Shown: positions 8,808-18,212, counted from the stretch's first letter. The stretch is 64,000 nt of DNA from an uncultured Bacteroidales bacterium (GCA_902800715.1 CADCFN010000002.1:124001-188000), one strand, 5' to 3'. The notes: generated by a model from the sequence alone, not told the origin. Numbers and translations: made by a program.

Positions 8808-10061
8808 ATGGCTAAGATTAATGACTTCAATTTTGCCGGTAAAAAGGCAATTGTACGCGTTGACTTTAACGTGCCCCTGAACGAAAAGGGAGAAATCACC
8901 GATGATACTCGCATTCGTGGTGCGGTGCCCACTTTGAAGAAAATTCTTGCTGATGGTGGTGCCCTCATCATCATGTCGCACATGGGTAAACCCAAAGGCA
9001 AAATCAACCACAAGCTCTCGCTGAACCAAATCACCAGTGCCGTAGCTGCTGCTCTGGAAAGGCCCGTGCAGTTCGCTCAGGACAGTGCTGAAGCCAAAGT
9101 ACAGGCAGACGCACTCAAGCCCGGTGAGGTACTGCTGCTCGAGAACCTGCGTTTCCACCCTGAGGAGGAAGGCAAACCCGTTGGTATCGAGAAGGATGAT
9201 CCCAATTATGATGCAGCCAAGAAGGACATGAAGGCTCGCCAGACCGAGTTTGCCAAGACCTTGGCCAGCTATGCCGACGTGTATGTGAACGATGCTTTCG
9301 GCACCGCTCATCGTCGTCATGCTTCAACCGCTGTGATTGCCGACTTCTTTGATGACGACCACAAAATGCTGGGTTACCTCATGGAGAAGGAAGTTACCGC
9401 TATCGATAATGTGATGAAGAATGCTCAGCATCCCTTCACCGCTATCATTGGTGGCAGCAAGGTATCGTCTAAGCTGTCTGTTATCAAGAACCTGCTCGAC
9501 AAGGTGGACAACCTCATCATCGGCGGTGGTATGGGCTACACCTTTATCAAGGCCCAGGGCGGTCACATCGGCGACTCGCTGCATGAGGACGACCTGATGC
9601 CCGAGGCTCTGAATGTCATTGCCGCAGCCAAGGAGAAAGGTGTGAACCTGAGCCTCTCGGTGGCTACCGTTGCCGGCGACAGTTTCTCCAACGACGCTAA
9701 CCGCCAGACGGTGGACATCTACAACATACCCGATGGTTGGGAAGGCATGGATGCCAGCGAAGCATCGCTTGAGAACTGGAAGAAGATTATCCTCGACTCC
9801 AAGACCATCCTGTGGAATGGTCCCGTGGGCGTATTTGAGTTTGAGAACTTTGCTCATGGCACTGGCGAAATCGCCAAGTATGTGGCCGAGGCAACCCAGA
9901 ATGGCGCCTACTCGCTCGTGGGTGGTGGCGACTCGGTAGCAGCCGTCAACAAGTTCGGCCTCGCCGATCAGGTATCCTACGTTTCAACAGGTGGCGGCGC
10001 TATGCTCGAGGCCATCGAGGGTAAGACCCTGCCCGGTGTAGCAGCCATCCTTGGTGAGTAA
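8808..10061 (+). CDS. pgk: Phosphoglycerate kinase
   Basis: A 417-residue glycolytic enzyme that transfers phosphate from 1,3-bisphosphoglycerate to ADP in the cytoplasm. Family hallmarks are all present in order: [57 protein letters not shown] and the nucleotide loop GGGDSVAAV. The length is normal. It is monocistronic by appearance: its own promoter box lies upstream and a long hairpin with a T-rich tail lies downstream. Its substrate 1,3-bisphosphoglycerate is also the known glyceryl donor for FkbH enzymes such as the one encoded further along. Confidence 0.98.
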   Translation: MAKINDFNFAGKKAIVRVDFNVPLNEKGEITDDTRIRGAVPTLKKILADGGALIIMSHMGKPKGKINHKLSLNQITSAVAAALERPVQFAQDSAEAKVQADALKPGEVLLLENLRFHPEEEGKPVGIEKDDPNYDAAKKDMKARQTEFAKTLASYADVYVNDAFGTAHRRHASTAVIADFFDDDHKMLGYLMEKEVTAIDNVMKNAQHPFTAIIGGSKVSSKLSVIKNLLDKVDNLIIGGGMGYTFIKAQGGHIGDSLHEDDLMPEALNVIAAAKEKGVNLSLSVATVAGDSFSNDANRQTVDIYNIPDGWEGMDASEASLENWKKIILDSKTILWNGPVGVFEFENFAHGTGEIAKYVAEATQNGAYSLVGGGDSVAAVNKFGLADQVSYVSTGGGAMLEAIEGKTLPGVAAILGE

Positions 10062-10120
10062 CACTGCCTGACAATGTGCCTCACGCAAAGCCGCTAGGGC
10101 GCTAAGATTTATTATTTCAG

Positions 10121-10204
10121 ACAACTTTGACATCAAAGTTGGCAACACGAACTACATTATAGTTGTAGTGGTTGCCAAAATGTTGTCAAAGTTGTTTGTT
10201 TTTT
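10121..10204 (+). terminator. Three-tier hairpin with T-rich tail after pgk
   Basis: Nested perfect inverted repeats: ACAACTTTGACA (12 bp outer), TTGGCAAC (8 bp middle) and ACTACA (6 bp inner), followed by TTTGTTTTTTAT. The structure would terminate pgk transcription. Its 75-nt size is larger than a typical terminator, so a small mobile repeat is an alternative. Confidence 0.65.
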
Positions 10205-10239
10205 ATCCTCATTGTAGCATCATATTTATAAAAAAGCAG

Positions 10240-10247
10240 TACCTTTG
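10240..10247 (+). promoter_or_regulatory. Candidate -7 promoter box of pta-ackA
   Basis: TACCTTTG, the same octamer as before pgk and pheS, lies about 56 nt upstream of the pta start and after the pgk hairpin. No TTTG at ideal -33 spacing was found. Confidence 0.6.
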
Positions 10248-10303
10248 GGGCTATAAAAAGAATTACTAAATCATTTTCCTAAAATACTATTTAAAAAAGA
10301 GAC

Positions 10304-11314
10304 ATGGAACCTTTATTTGAGAAACTCAAAAGCAACGCGATTGCCAACAGGCAGCGCATCGTTCTTCCCGAGAGTACTGAACCCCGCACACTGACAGCAG
10401 CCAGCCGTATCATCGCCGACGGCATAGCTGACGTGATGCTCATTGGCGACAAGGCCGAGATTCTTGCCAAGGCTTCGGAATTGGGCCTTACTGGCATCGA
10501 CAAGGCTACCGTCATCAATCCTAATGATGCAGAGGCTGTCGAGAAGTATGCCCAGTTGTTCTATGAACTGCGCAAAGCCAAGGGCGTTACCATCGAGGAT
10601 GCCCGCAAGAAGGTGCTTGACCCGCTCTATCTGGGTTGTCTGCTCATTAAGAACGGTGATGCCGACGGACAGGTTGCCGGTGCTATGAACACAACTGGCA
10701 ATGTACTGCGTGCTGCCTTCCAGGTACTGAAGACTGCGCCTGGCATCAGCACGGTAAGTGGTGCTTTCCTGATGCTGTTGCCCGAGGGTTCACCCTACGG
10801 TCACAATGGTGTGATGGTGTTTGCCGATTGCGCTGTTGTTCCCGACCCCGATGCACAGCAGTTGGCACAGATTGCCGTGAGTGCTGACCGCACCGCCCGC
10901 GCATTGGCCGAAATCGACGACCCCAAGATTGCTATGCTGAGCTTCTCGACCAAGGGCAGTGCCAAGCATGAACGCGTGGACAAGGTTGTTGAGGCCACCC
11001 GCCTGGCTAAGGAGATGAATCCCAACCTGAAGATTGACGGCGAGTTGCAAGCCGACGCAGCCATCGTGCCCAGCGTGGGTGCCAGCAAGGCTCCCGGCAG
11101 CGACATCGCAGGCCACGCCAACGTGCTCGTGTTCCCCGACCTGGGTGTCGGCAACATCGCTTATAAACTCGTGCAGCGCATCGCTGGAGCCAAGGCTGTG
11201 GGTCCCGTTCTGCAAGGTCTCGCTGCTCCTGTCAATGATCTCTCTCGCGGCTGCAATGAGGATGACATTTACCGCACCGTCATCCTGACCTGTAACCAGG
11301 CAATCAACAGATAA
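10304..11314 (+). CDS. pta: Phosphate acetyltransferase
   Basis: A 336-residue single-domain (short) form that converts acetyl-CoA and phosphate to acetyl phosphate. Recognisable segments are RIVLPESTEPRTL at the N-terminus, DGQVAGAMNTTGNVLRAA, GAFLMLLP, FADCAVVPDPDAQQLAQIA and SFSTKGSAKHERVDKV. It precedes ackA by 63 nt on the same strand. The pair forms the acetate-producing, ATP-yielding route of fermenting Bacteroidales. No N-terminal DRTGG or P-loop regulatory domain is present. Confidence 0.97.
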   Translation: MEPLFEKLKSNAIANRQRIVLPESTEPRTLTAASRIIADGIADVMLIGDKAEILAKASELGLTGIDKATVINPNDAEAVEKYAQLFYELRKAKGVTIEDARKKVLDPLYLGCLLIKNGDADGQVAGAMNTTGNVLRAAFQVLKTAPGISTVSGAFLMLLPEGSPYGHNGVMVFADCAVVPDPDAQQLAQIAVSADRTARALAEIDDPKIAMLSFSTKGSAKHERVDKVVEATRLAKEMNPNLKIDGELQADAAIVPSVGASKAPGSDIAGHANVLVFPDLGVGNIAYKLVQRIAGAKAVGPVLQGLAAPVNDLSRGCNEDDIYRTVILTCNQAINR

Positions 11315-11377
11315 TTTTTTAATACGGGCCATAGGCTCGCAATACAACGACAATCCACAAAAATAATCATAATAAAA

Positions 11378-12592
11378 ATGAATATCTTAGTTTTAAATTG
11401 CGGCAGCAGCTCTGCCAAGTATAAATTACTCGAGACCAAGGAGAATAAGACCCTCGCTGAGGGCGGTGTAGAAAAAATCGGTCTGCCCGACGGATTCATC
11501 AAGCTGAAATTTGATGATGGCAGCAAGAAGAACATCGACCTGGGTCTTACCGACCACAAGGGTGCCATCAAGGCCATTCTCGATGCCCTTGTAAATCCTG
11601 AGTATGGTTGCATCAAGGACCTGAAGGAGATTGACGCCGTGGGTCACCGCGTGGTGCATGGTGGCGAGAAGTTCAGCCGCAGCGTCCTCATCACCGACGA
11701 GGTGAAGGACATGATTCGTGAGTGCTACGGCATCGCTCCGCTGCACAACCCCGTGAACATGGCAGGCATCGAGGCTATCGAGGCCGTATTGCCCAATGTT
11801 CCCCAGGTGGCTGTGTTTGACACCGCTTTCCACCAGACGATGCCCAAGTCGGCATTCATGTATCCCCTGCCCATGGAGTATTACACCAACGACCATGTGC
11901 GTCGCTATGGTTTCCACGGCACGAGCCACCGTTTCATTACCCAGCGCGTGTGTGAAATGCTGGGCACTACCCCCGAGGGCAAGCGCATCATCTGCTGCCA
12001 CATCGGCAATGGCGCCAGCATCAGCGCTATCAAGGACGGCAAGAGCATCGACACCACGATGGGCCTCACTCCCACCGAGGGCCTGATGATGGGTACCCGT
12101 TCGGGTGATGTTGATCCCGGTGCTTTGCTCTTCCTCATGGAGAAATATAACCTCACGCCCGCCGAAATGCTCAATATCATCAACAAGAAGAGCGGTGTGC
12201 TTGGCATCACCGGCCTGAGCAGTGACATGCGCGATGTTGTTGACGCTGCCGAGGAACAGAACAACAAGCGTGCTCAGTTGGCACTCGACATGTATGAACT
12301 GCGCATCTTGAAGTACATCGGTGCTTATGCTGCCGAGCTGAATGGTGTGGACATCATTGCCTTCACAGGTGGTGTCGGCGAGAACCAGTTCCAGACCCGC
12401 AAGCGCGTGTGCCGCAACCTCTCCTACCTGGGTGTGAAGATTGATGAGGAATTGAACGACACCCTGTGGCGTGGTAAGGAAGGCGAAATCAGCACGCCTG
12501 ACAGCAAGGTCAAGGTCGTTGTCGTCCTCACCGACGAGGAATACATGATTGCCCACGACACCGAGGCCATCGTTGAGGGCCGCGAGCCGTAA
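11378..12592 (+). CDS. ackA: Acetate kinase
   Basis: A 404-residue enzyme that makes ATP and acetate from acetyl phosphate. The signatures are NCGSSSAKYK near the N-terminus, GHRVVHGGEKF, FDTAFHQTMP, RYGFHGTSHR, CHIGNGAS and TTMGLTPTEGLMMGTRSGDVDP with the catalytic Arg. Length is normal for the family. It lies 63 nt after pta and ends before a strong hairpin, so the two form a short operon. Confidence 0.98.
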   Translation: MNILVLNCGSSSAKYKLLETKENKTLAEGGVEKIGLPDGFIKLKFDDGSKKNIDLGLTDHKGAIKAILDALVNPEYGCIKDLKEIDAVGHRVVHGGEKFSRSVLITDEVKDMIRECYGIAPLHNPVNMAGIEAIEAVLPNVPQVAVFDTAFHQTMPKSAFMYPLPMEYYTNDHVRRYGFHGTSHRFITQRVCEMLGTTPEGKRIICCHIGNGASISAIKDGKSIDTTMGLTPTEGLMMGTRSGDVDPGALLFLMEKYNLTPAEMLNIINKKSGVLGITGLSSDMRDVVDAAEEQNNKRAQLALDMYELRILKYIGAYAAELNGVDIIAFTGGVGENQFQTRKRVCRNLSYLGVKIDEELNDTLWRGKEGEISTPDSKVKVVVVLTDEEYMIAHDTEAIVEGREP

Positions 12593-12636
12593 AACACGTT
12601 CTGCAGCAAAGCAAAAAGCTGAGCTATAGTCATCAT

Positions 12637-12680
12637 AAACCCTGAACTTGCGCTTATCGTCAAGTTCAGGGTTTGTTTAT
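12637..12680 (+). terminator. Terminator of pta-ackA
   Basis: A perfect 14-bp stem (AAACCCTGAACTTG arms) with a 10-nt loop ends in GTTTGTTTAT. It lies between the convergent ackA and lipocalin-dockerin genes and may act in both directions. Confidence 0.8.
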
Positions 12681-12703
12681 CGGGTTCCATCAAGAGAAGC
12701 GTC

Positions 12704-13300
12704 CTATTTCCCTTGTTGATGGCCTACACCGACGGCACGCGAAATCGACTTGATTGCGACAGCACTATCGTTGTGGCGGGATTTTTGGGTAGCCTTGTAG
12801 GCCTCGAGAGGATGGGTATGGTCGACAGGACGGTAGGCTGTGTATTGGGTTAATTGCGCGTTGAGCGACAACAGCAAATAGCCGTCCTCATTAATTCGAT
12901 AGAACAATTCTTCATGGTCGCCGTCATCATACCAGATAAACAAACGGTTGAATTGCTGCTCCCATTTCAAGTCTACATAATCTATAATAATGTTGTTATT
13001 GTATTTAGTACAATAGCCCCATTCACCTGTTTGGTCTTCATAGAAGTCATAGCTTACCTTGATTGCATCAGGAACTTCATATCTCTCACCACTCTCATCA
13101 ATGAAATACTCCGATACCCAGCTACCGACAATGCTTTTAGACTGATGCTCTCCCAAGATGACACCGATAACGGCATTGACGTCAGCGATACTCACCTCGC
13201 CGTCACCGTTTACGTCGCCATATACATAATTCTGGGCAAATAGGCTGCAGGGCATGATAAACATCAGCCCAATGAGAAGAAATTGAATCTTTTTCATCAT
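12704..13300 (-). CDS. Secreted lipocalin-like protein with N-terminal dockerin half-module
   Basis: A 198-residue protein with a signal peptide (MMKKIQFLLIGLM, cleavage near LFA-QN). Directly after it comes one dockerin-type calcium-binding half, GDVNGDGEVSIADVNAVIG, at about residues 28-46. The rest (GSWVSEYF, DFYEDQTGEWGYC, RLFIWYDDGDHEELFYRI) resembles the strand pattern of lipocalin-like beta-barrel domains common in Bacteroidales. The dockerin unit at the N-terminus and as a single half is unusual; most sit at the C-terminus as a pair. No partner cohesin is visible in the window. Function unknown. Confidence 0.65.
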   Translation of the reverse strand: MMKKIQFLLIGLMFIMPCSLFAQNYVYGDVNGDGEVSIADVNAVIGVILGEHQSKSIVGSWVSEYFIDESGERYEVPDAIKVSYDFYEDQTGEWGYCTKYNNNIIIDYVDLKWEQQFNRLFIWYDDGDHEELFYRINEDGYLLLSLNAQLTQYTAYRPVDHTHPLEAYKATQKSRHNDSAVAIKSISRAVGVGHQQGK

Positions 13301-13547
13301 AAAAATACTAATTAATTATCCCTGTGGAGGAATATAAAAGTTAATATAAAATGGTCATTAGAGGTTCATGTCATTGTCTTATAGCAATCTAGCGGAGAAA
13401 AATAATTCATCTAAATCACTGTATCCACAATTCGTATGCAAATTACGTCATTATTCTTGGCGTATGCAAGAAAACTTCAATATTTCCGTCGGTGAGCATT
13501 GCTGAAAAAAACTTTTCTCTCTTAACTGCTAACTGAAAACTATTTAC

Positions 13548-13555
13548 TACCTTTG
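13548..13555 (+). promoter_or_regulatory. Candidate -7 promoter box of pheS
   Basis: TACCTTTG lies 24 nt before the pheS ATG, implying a leader of only about 18 nt. This short leader argues against starts upstream of that ATG. Confidence 0.6.
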
Positions 13556-13579
13556 CACGATTATTCAAAGAATGAGATT

Positions 13580-14617
13580 ATGTTAAAGGACAAGATAGAA
13601 GCGCTGAAGGCGCAAATTGCTGAACTCAAGGCAGATAATGAGGAAGCTCTTGAGGCATTGCGTATCAAATACCTGAGTAAGAAAGGTGAGATAACGGCAC
13701 TGTTCAACGAATTTCGTGAGGTAGCACCCGAGGAAAAACGTGAGTTAGGCCAGAAACTTAACGAAATCAAGAACCTCGCTACTGAGAGGATTAATGCCCT
13801 GCGTGAGGCCACCAAGCAGCAGGCCAAGGAGCAGAACAAGATTGACATCACCCGCCCCGCCTTCCCGGCTGAGCTGGGAACGCGTCACCCCATCTCGGTG
13901 GTGCGCAAGCAGATTATCGATATCTTCTCGCGTCTGGGCTTTACCATCGCCGATGGTCCCGAGGTTGAGGATGACTGGCACGTGTTCAGTGCGTTGAACT
14001 TTGCTGCCGACCATCCTGCCCGCGACATGCAGGACACCTTCTTCATCGAGAAGAACGAGCAGGACGTGACACGCAACATCGTGCTGCGTAGCCACACCAG
14101 CTCGGTACAGGTGCGCACTATGGAGCGCCAGCAGCCTCCCATCCGCATCATTTGCCCGGGCCGTGTTTACCGCAACGAGGCTATCACCGCCCGTGCCCAC
14201 TGCTTCTTCCACCAGATTGAGGGCCTTTATATCGACAAGAACGTGTCGTTTGCCGACCTGAAGCAGGTGCTATTGCACTTTGCCCAGGAACTGTTCGGCA
14301 CCGAGACCGAGATTCGTCTGCGCCCCAGCTACTTCCCGTTCACCGAGCCTAGTGCCGAGATGGACGTTACCTGCATGCTGTGTGGCGGCAAGGGTTGCGG
14401 TTTCTGCAAGCACACGGGTTGGGTCGAGATTCTGGGCTGCGGCATGGTAGATCCCGCCGTGCTTGAAGCCAGCGGCATCGATAGCACGGTGTACAGTGGC
14501 TATGCTTTCGGCCTTGGCGTGGAGCGCATCACCAACCTGAAATACATGGTGAAGGACCTGCGCATGTTCAGCGAGAACGATGTACGCTTCCTTGACGAGT
14601 TCAAGAGCGCGCATTGA
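13580..14617 (+). CDS. pheS: Phenylalanyl-tRNA synthetase alpha subunit
   Basis: A 345-residue class II synthetase subunit that charges tRNA-Phe together with PheT (not in the window). The N-terminal 80 residues form the usual coiled-coil tRNA arm; the core has GTRHPISVV, DGPEVEDDWHVFSALNF, LRSHTSSVQ, PGRVYRNEAITA, HQIEGLYID and GLGVERI. A CxxC-x4-CxxC insert (Cys265, 268, 273, 276; GGKGCGFCKHTGW) looks like a structural zinc site and is common in this family branch. The start is the ATG (MLKDKIEAL) supported by the promoter position; an upstream non-ATG extension would precede the likely transcript start. Confidence 0.96.
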   Translation: MLKDKIEALKAQIAELKADNEEALEALRIKYLSKKGEITALFNEFREVAPEEKRELGQKLNEIKNLATERINALREATKQQAKEQNKIDITRPAFPAELGTRHPISVVRKQIIDIFSRLGFTIADGPEVEDDWHVFSALNFAADHPARDMQDTFFIEKNEQDVTRNIVLRSHTSSVQVRTMERQQPPIRIICPGRVYRNEAITARAHCFFHQIEGLYIDKNVSFADLKQVLLHFAQELFGTETEIRLRPSYFPFTEPSAEMDVTCMLCGGKGCGFCKHTGWVEILGCGMVDPAVLEASGIDSTVYSGYAFGLGVERITNLKYMVKDLRMFSENDVRFLDEFKSAH

Positions 14618-14629
14618 TTGAATAATTAG

Positions 14630-14676
14630 AAATGAGGAATTAGGATTTTATTGCATGTCCTATTTCCTCATTTTTT
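14630..14676 (+). terminator. Terminator of pheS
   Basis: A 16-bp stem with one mismatch (AAATGAGGAATTAGGA against its downstream arm), a 12-nt loop and a run of six T. It separates pheS from nth, which starts 13 nt later. Confidence 0.8.
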
Positions 14677-14688
14677 ATCAAGACCGGT

Positions 14689-15318
14689 ATGACGATTAAG
14701 GAGAGATACGAGGGAATCCTGGAATATTTCAATGAGGCGCAGCCCAACCCCGAGACCGAGTTGCAGCATCACAACCCATTTCAATTGCTGGTTGCTGTAA
14801 TGCTGAGCGCCCAGTGTACCGACAAGCGCGTGAATATTGTTACTCCCCCGCTGTTTGAGGCCTACCCTACTCCTCAAGCGATGGCTGCTGCCAGTGTCGA
14901 AGACATTCTGGAATATGTCAAGAGTGTATCTTATCCTAACAGCAAGGCAGCACACCTGCGTCAGATGGCGCAAAAACTGGTCGAGGAGTATAACGGCCAG
15001 GTGCCCGATAACATGAAGGACTTGACTTCGCTGCCTGGCGTGGGTCGTAAGACTGCCAATGTGGTAATGGGAGCCGCTTTCGGCAAAGCCACTATTCCAG
15101 TGGATACCCATGTTTATCGTGTGTCACACCGCTTGGGCTTGTCACAAGGCAAGACGCCCAATGACGTAGAGAAAGACCTGTCACGCCATATCCCCGCTGA
15201 ACTACGTTTTAAGGCACACCACTGGATATTACTGCATGGGCGATATGTGTGCAAGGCGTTGCGGCCCGATTGCTTGAACTGTGGAATTCAACAGTATTGC
15301 AAGCAGTACAGCAAATGA
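14689..15318 (+). CDS. nth: Endonuclease III
   Basis: A 209-residue DNA glycosylase/AP lyase that removes oxidised pyrimidines. The helix-hairpin-helix LPGVGRKTANVV carries the catalytic Lys121, and VDTHVYRVSHRLGL carries Asp139. The C-terminal iron-sulfur cluster ligands are Cys188, 195, 198 and 204 in the canonical C-x6-C-x2-C-x5-C spacing. Length matches the E. coli enzyme. It begins immediately after the pheS terminator, so it needs its own promoter, which is not obvious. Confidence 0.97.
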   Translation: MTIKERYEGILEYFNEAQPNPETELQHHNPFQLLVAVMLSAQCTDKRVNIVTPPLFEAYPTPQAMAAASVEDILEYVKSVSYPNSKAAHLRQMAQKLVEEYNGQVPDNMKDLTSLPGVGRKTANVVMGAAFGKATIPVDTHVYRVSHRLGLSQGKTPNDVEKDLSRHIPAELRFKAHHWILLHGRYVCKALRPDCLNCGIQQYCKQYSK

Positions 15319-15498
15319 GTGTCTTGTATCGCTCGCAAAGTGTCCTAAATTTCGCTATGAATCATTTTTTTCATTGGTGGTTTAAACCTATTGTTAGAAA
15401 TGACGTCTAAAATGCGTTTTTTTTGCATTTAGCCAAAAAGCTATTTATACTGAACTAGATAACAACTAAGTGTTTATTTTTATTTTTAAAAAAAGATT

Positions 15499-16128
15499 AT
15501 GAAGAAATTTTTAGTTTTGATTGCTGCTGCAATCGTGTGCATGAGCGCCAACGCTCAATTTCAATTTGGTGCAAAGGTCGGTTTTGACATGACTCATTTT
15601 TGGGGTAAAGATGCTCCTAAAGGCTTTAATCCCAACTACCAAGTCGGCTTGATTATGGAATACAAGTTCTCGCCTAAGTTTGCCATCGCCCCCGAAGTCG
15701 TTTTTGCTGCACAGGGTGGCAAAGCAAATGGAACTGTTGAGAACGAAGCTATCCCCGGAATCACTGACGCTGTAACGGTTAAGGCCAAGGGTACATTCCA
15801 CACCAATTATATCAATGTCCCCGTGATGCTCAAGTTCTATGCAACTCCTCAGTTCAGCATCGACTTTGGTCCTCAGGTGGGTTTCAATGTGTATAGCAAA
15901 ATGACTGCTTCGGGCAAAGCTTCTTCCGTTGAGGCAAAAGAGACTATTGATCTGAAGGAAGCCACCAAGAAAGTTGACTTCGGTGTGGGTTTGGGTGCTA
16001 CTTACAACTTGACTGATAACGCTTTTGTACAGGCTCGTTACACCATGGGCTTGACCAAGGTATTTGACGTTGGTGAAAGCCACGAGAAGAACGGTAACAT
16101 TCAGGTTGCCTTCGGTATGAAGTTCTGA
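15499..16128 (+). CDS. Outer-membrane beta-barrel protein (porin family), copy 1
   Basis: A 209-residue secreted protein with a clear signal peptide (MKKFLVLIAAAIVCMSANA-Q). The mature part has alternating hydrophobic strands with KVGFDMTHF, GLIMEYKFSPKFAIAPEVVFAAQ, FYATPQFSIDFGPQVGFNVY, LGATYNLTDNAFVQARYTMGL and a final strand ending in Phe (VAFGMKF). This is the PF13568-type small barrel of Bacteroidetes outer membranes; substrate unknown. It is strongly similar along its length to the gene at 18213, with the main difference in one loop near residues 70-90. Confidence 0.85.
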   Translation: MKKFLVLIAAAIVCMSANAQFQFGAKVGFDMTHFWGKDAPKGFNPNYQVGLIMEYKFSPKFAIAPEVVFAAQGGKANGTVENEAIPGITDAVTVKAKGTFHTNYINVPVMLKFYATPQFSIDFGPQVGFNVYSKMTASGKASSVEAKETIDLKEATKKVDFGVGLGATYNLTDNAFVQARYTMGLTKVFDVGESHEKNGNIQVAFGMKF

Positions 16129-16171
16129 TATCACAACAGAATATAAGAGAGAGAAAACAATTATTGATAGC

Positions 16172-16208
16172 AGTGGCTGTCCCATGCGATTGGGGCAGCC
16201 ACTCTTTT
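16172..16208 (+). terminator. Terminator of the first barrel gene
   Basis: A 12-bp GC-rich stem (AGTGGCTGTCCC, one G-U pair) with an 8-nt loop followed by CTTTTC. Confidence 0.75.
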
Positions 16209-16254
16209 CATTGTTTATACAGACAATACAACCGTCGCTGGTTTCTTGGCGACA

Positions 16255-16302
16255 AGAAAAAAAGAAGGTCAAACTGTAAATATCTATCAGTTTGACCTTC
16301 TT
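16255..16302 (-). terminator. Terminator of the BspA-like repeat gene
   Basis: On the minus strand a perfect 15-bp stem (AAGAAGGTCAAACTG arms, 11-nt loop) is followed by a run of seven T. It lies 20 nt after the stop of the repeat protein. Confidence 0.85.
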
Positions 16303-16322
16303 GAGTTTGCGTTTATTGAGAA

Positions 16323-17942
16323 TTATTGGAGAAAGTTGACTATCTTGTCGATCATGGCAGAGATGTCATCGATATCGATTTTGCCGTCACCGTTCACGTC
16401 GGCGGCTGGTGAACCATCGATGGTGGCATCTCCATCAAGTAGCATGTTGGCGAGGGAGTTAAAGTCAGCGATATTGACCTCGCCATCACCATTAATGTCA
16501 CCAGGGACTACAACAGGTTCCATTTCAACGATAGTACCGAAATAGGGTTCCCAATTATTATCGGCTTGATAGGCATCGGCTGTTCCATGTGGCACATGAA
16601 GCGTGCGTTGGGAATAGTTACTGTTATATCTGAACAACTTGAAGACGCTTTCCCCGATTGACACATTAGTCAAGTCTGTGATGTATGAGTAAACATCTTT
16701 CAGGTCTTTACAGTCTTCAAACGCATAGTCCTCAATGGCGGTGATAGTGTTGGGGAGAGTAACACTCGTCAGACCGATGCAGTTATTGAATGCGCTTCGG
16801 CCGATGGCTGTGATGGAGTTGGGGATAATTGTATTCTTGCAACCGATGATCAACTTATTGTTAGCAGTGCTGATAATGGCATTGCAATTGTCTCGGGAAT
16901 CGAACTTCGGGTTACCGCTTTCTACCGTAATGGTCATCACGCCAGCGCAGCTACTGAATGGGTTATTGCCGATGGTAGTCACAGATTTAGGGATGTTCAC
17001 ACTCGTCAGAGCGCTACAACCAGAGAACGCGTAGTCACCGATGGTTTTGACGGAATTGGGGATGGTCGCATCAGCGAGACCGGTACAGTTCAAGAACGCA
17101 TGATCATTGATGGTTTTGACTGAGTTAGGGATGGTAATGCTCGTCAGACCAGTACATTCTTGAAATGCCCAGGAGCCGATAGTGGTAACGGTGTTGGGAA
17201 TAACTGTTGTCTGGCAGCCGAATATCAAAGTATTGCTTGCCGTCCTGATAATAGCATTACAATTGTCTCGAGAATCATATCTTGGGTTGCTACTATCTAT
17301 CGTAATGCTCGTGATGCCGCTACAGCCACCGAACGCGTCCTGGTCGATGAGTGTCACGGAACTGCCAATGGTAACGCTCGTCAGACCTGTACAGTATGCA
17401 AAAGCTTGGACTTCGAGTGTGGTCACGGAGTTGGGAATATCCACGCTAGTCAAACTGTTGCAGCCCCAAAACGCTCCGTTGCCGATGGTGGTTACGGTGT
17501 TAGGGATTACTGTATTCTTACAGCCGGCTATCAATTTATTGTTTGCCGTCCTGATGATGGCATTACAATTGTCTCGTGAATCATAGATTGGATTATCACT
17601 ATCTATCGTAATGCTCGTGATGCCGCTAGAACCATTAAATGAGAATGAGGCGATATCAGTAACAGATTTGGGAATGGTCACGCTTGTCGGGTCCGTACAG
17701 CTAGCAAACGCATTTCTGCCAATGGCAGTGACTGCATAGGTCACACCATTATGAGTGACCGTCTCGGGAATAGTGACGTCGCCTGAGTAGCACCCGGTTT
17801 GTACATTGCCATACCCTTTAAAGGTAACTGTGGCTTCATTGCCGTTGATGTTGTAATAAATGCCATTGACTACGAAGTCATAAGCGGTGGCACTGGAGGC
17901 TGCGAAAAGGAGCAGCAGACTAAGGAGAATTTTTTGTTTCAT
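16323..17942 (-). CDS. BspA-type leucine-rich repeat protein with C-terminal dockerin
   Basis: A 539-residue secreted protein: signal peptide (MKQKILLSLLLLFAASSATA), about 15 LRR_5/BspA-like repeats of the form SVTIPNSVTTIGxxAFxxCxxL, a divergent terminal repeat, then a paired dockerin-like module (GDINGDGEVNIADFNSL and DVNGDGKIDIDDISAMI, about residues 480-535). Three longer inserts with YDSRDNCNAII and a GC ending in xGC punctuate the array, giving a higher-order period. BspA proteins of oral and gut Bacteroidales mediate adhesion; here the role is inferred only from family. The gene lies opposite to, and between, two paralogous barrel genes. Confidence 0.9.
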   Translation of the reverse strand: MKQKILLSLLLLFAASSATAYDFVVNGIYYNINGNEATVTFKGYGNVQTGCYSGDVTIPETVTHNGVTYAVTAIGRNAFASCTDPTSVTIPKSVTDIASFSFNGSSGITSITIDSDNPIYDSRDNCNAIIRTANNKLIAGCKNTVIPNTVTTIGNGAFWGCNSLTSVDIPNSVTTLEVQAFAYCTGLTSVTIGSSVTLIDQDAFGGCSGITSITIDSSNPRYDSRDNCNAIIRTASNTLIFGCQTTVIPNTVTTIGSWAFQECTGLTSITIPNSVKTINDHAFLNCTGLADATIPNSVKTIGDYAFSGCSALTSVNIPKSVTTIGNNPFSSCAGVMTITVESGNPKFDSRDNCNAIISTANNKLIIGCKNTIIPNSITAIGRSAFNNCIGLTSVTLPNTITAIEDYAFEDCKDLKDVYSYITDLTNVSIGESVFKLFRYNSNYSQRTLHVPHGTADAYQADNNWEPYFGTIVEMEPVVVPGDINGDGEVNIADFNSLANMLLDGDATIDGSPAADVNGDGKIDIDDISAMIDKIVNFLQ

Positions 17943-18012
17943 AACGGTGAATTGTTTAGATTCTGTGAATAATTAGAAATTGTCTCGTTGTCGGCAAAGT
18001 GTTGCCTGTGTA

Positions 18013-18045
18013 CAAATATACTCACTACAGATATGAGGATGCAAA
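18013..18045 (-). promoter_or_regulatory. Promoter of the BspA-like repeat gene
   Basis: On the minus strand TTTG (-33), a 21-nt spacer and TATATTTG (-7) fit the Bacteroidales consensus, giving a leader of about 65 nt. Confidence 0.7.
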
Positions 18046-18212
18046 TTTTTTTACGGGAAAATTGAGATTGTCAGATTCTTTGGCAAAAAAGTGTCCAATT
18101 TTTTGACACTTTGGGTGAAATTTTGTGTCGTTAAAGTAATTTTTTGCTTAAAAGGCTGTTATAACAAGTAGGACAATTAGTCTTTAAAGATATATAAAGA
18201 AAAAAGAGAATC

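Noticed and set aside
9324-9857. Antisense frame within pgk
   Set aside because: Fully inside an unambiguous pgk gene; produced by high GC at third positions.
11426-12556. Long open frame (376 codons) antisense to ackA
   Set aside because: It lies fully over ackA, whose identity is certain; the frame results from codon bias and its translation shows no family features.
15511-16272. Open frame of 253 codons antisense to the first barrel gene
   Set aside because: The barrel gene has a signal peptide and paralogue; the antisense frame has neither homology-like motifs nor a promoter.
17160-17586. Plus-strand frames inside the BspA-like repeat gene
   Set aside because: They are shadows of the repeated DNA of the real minus-strand gene.
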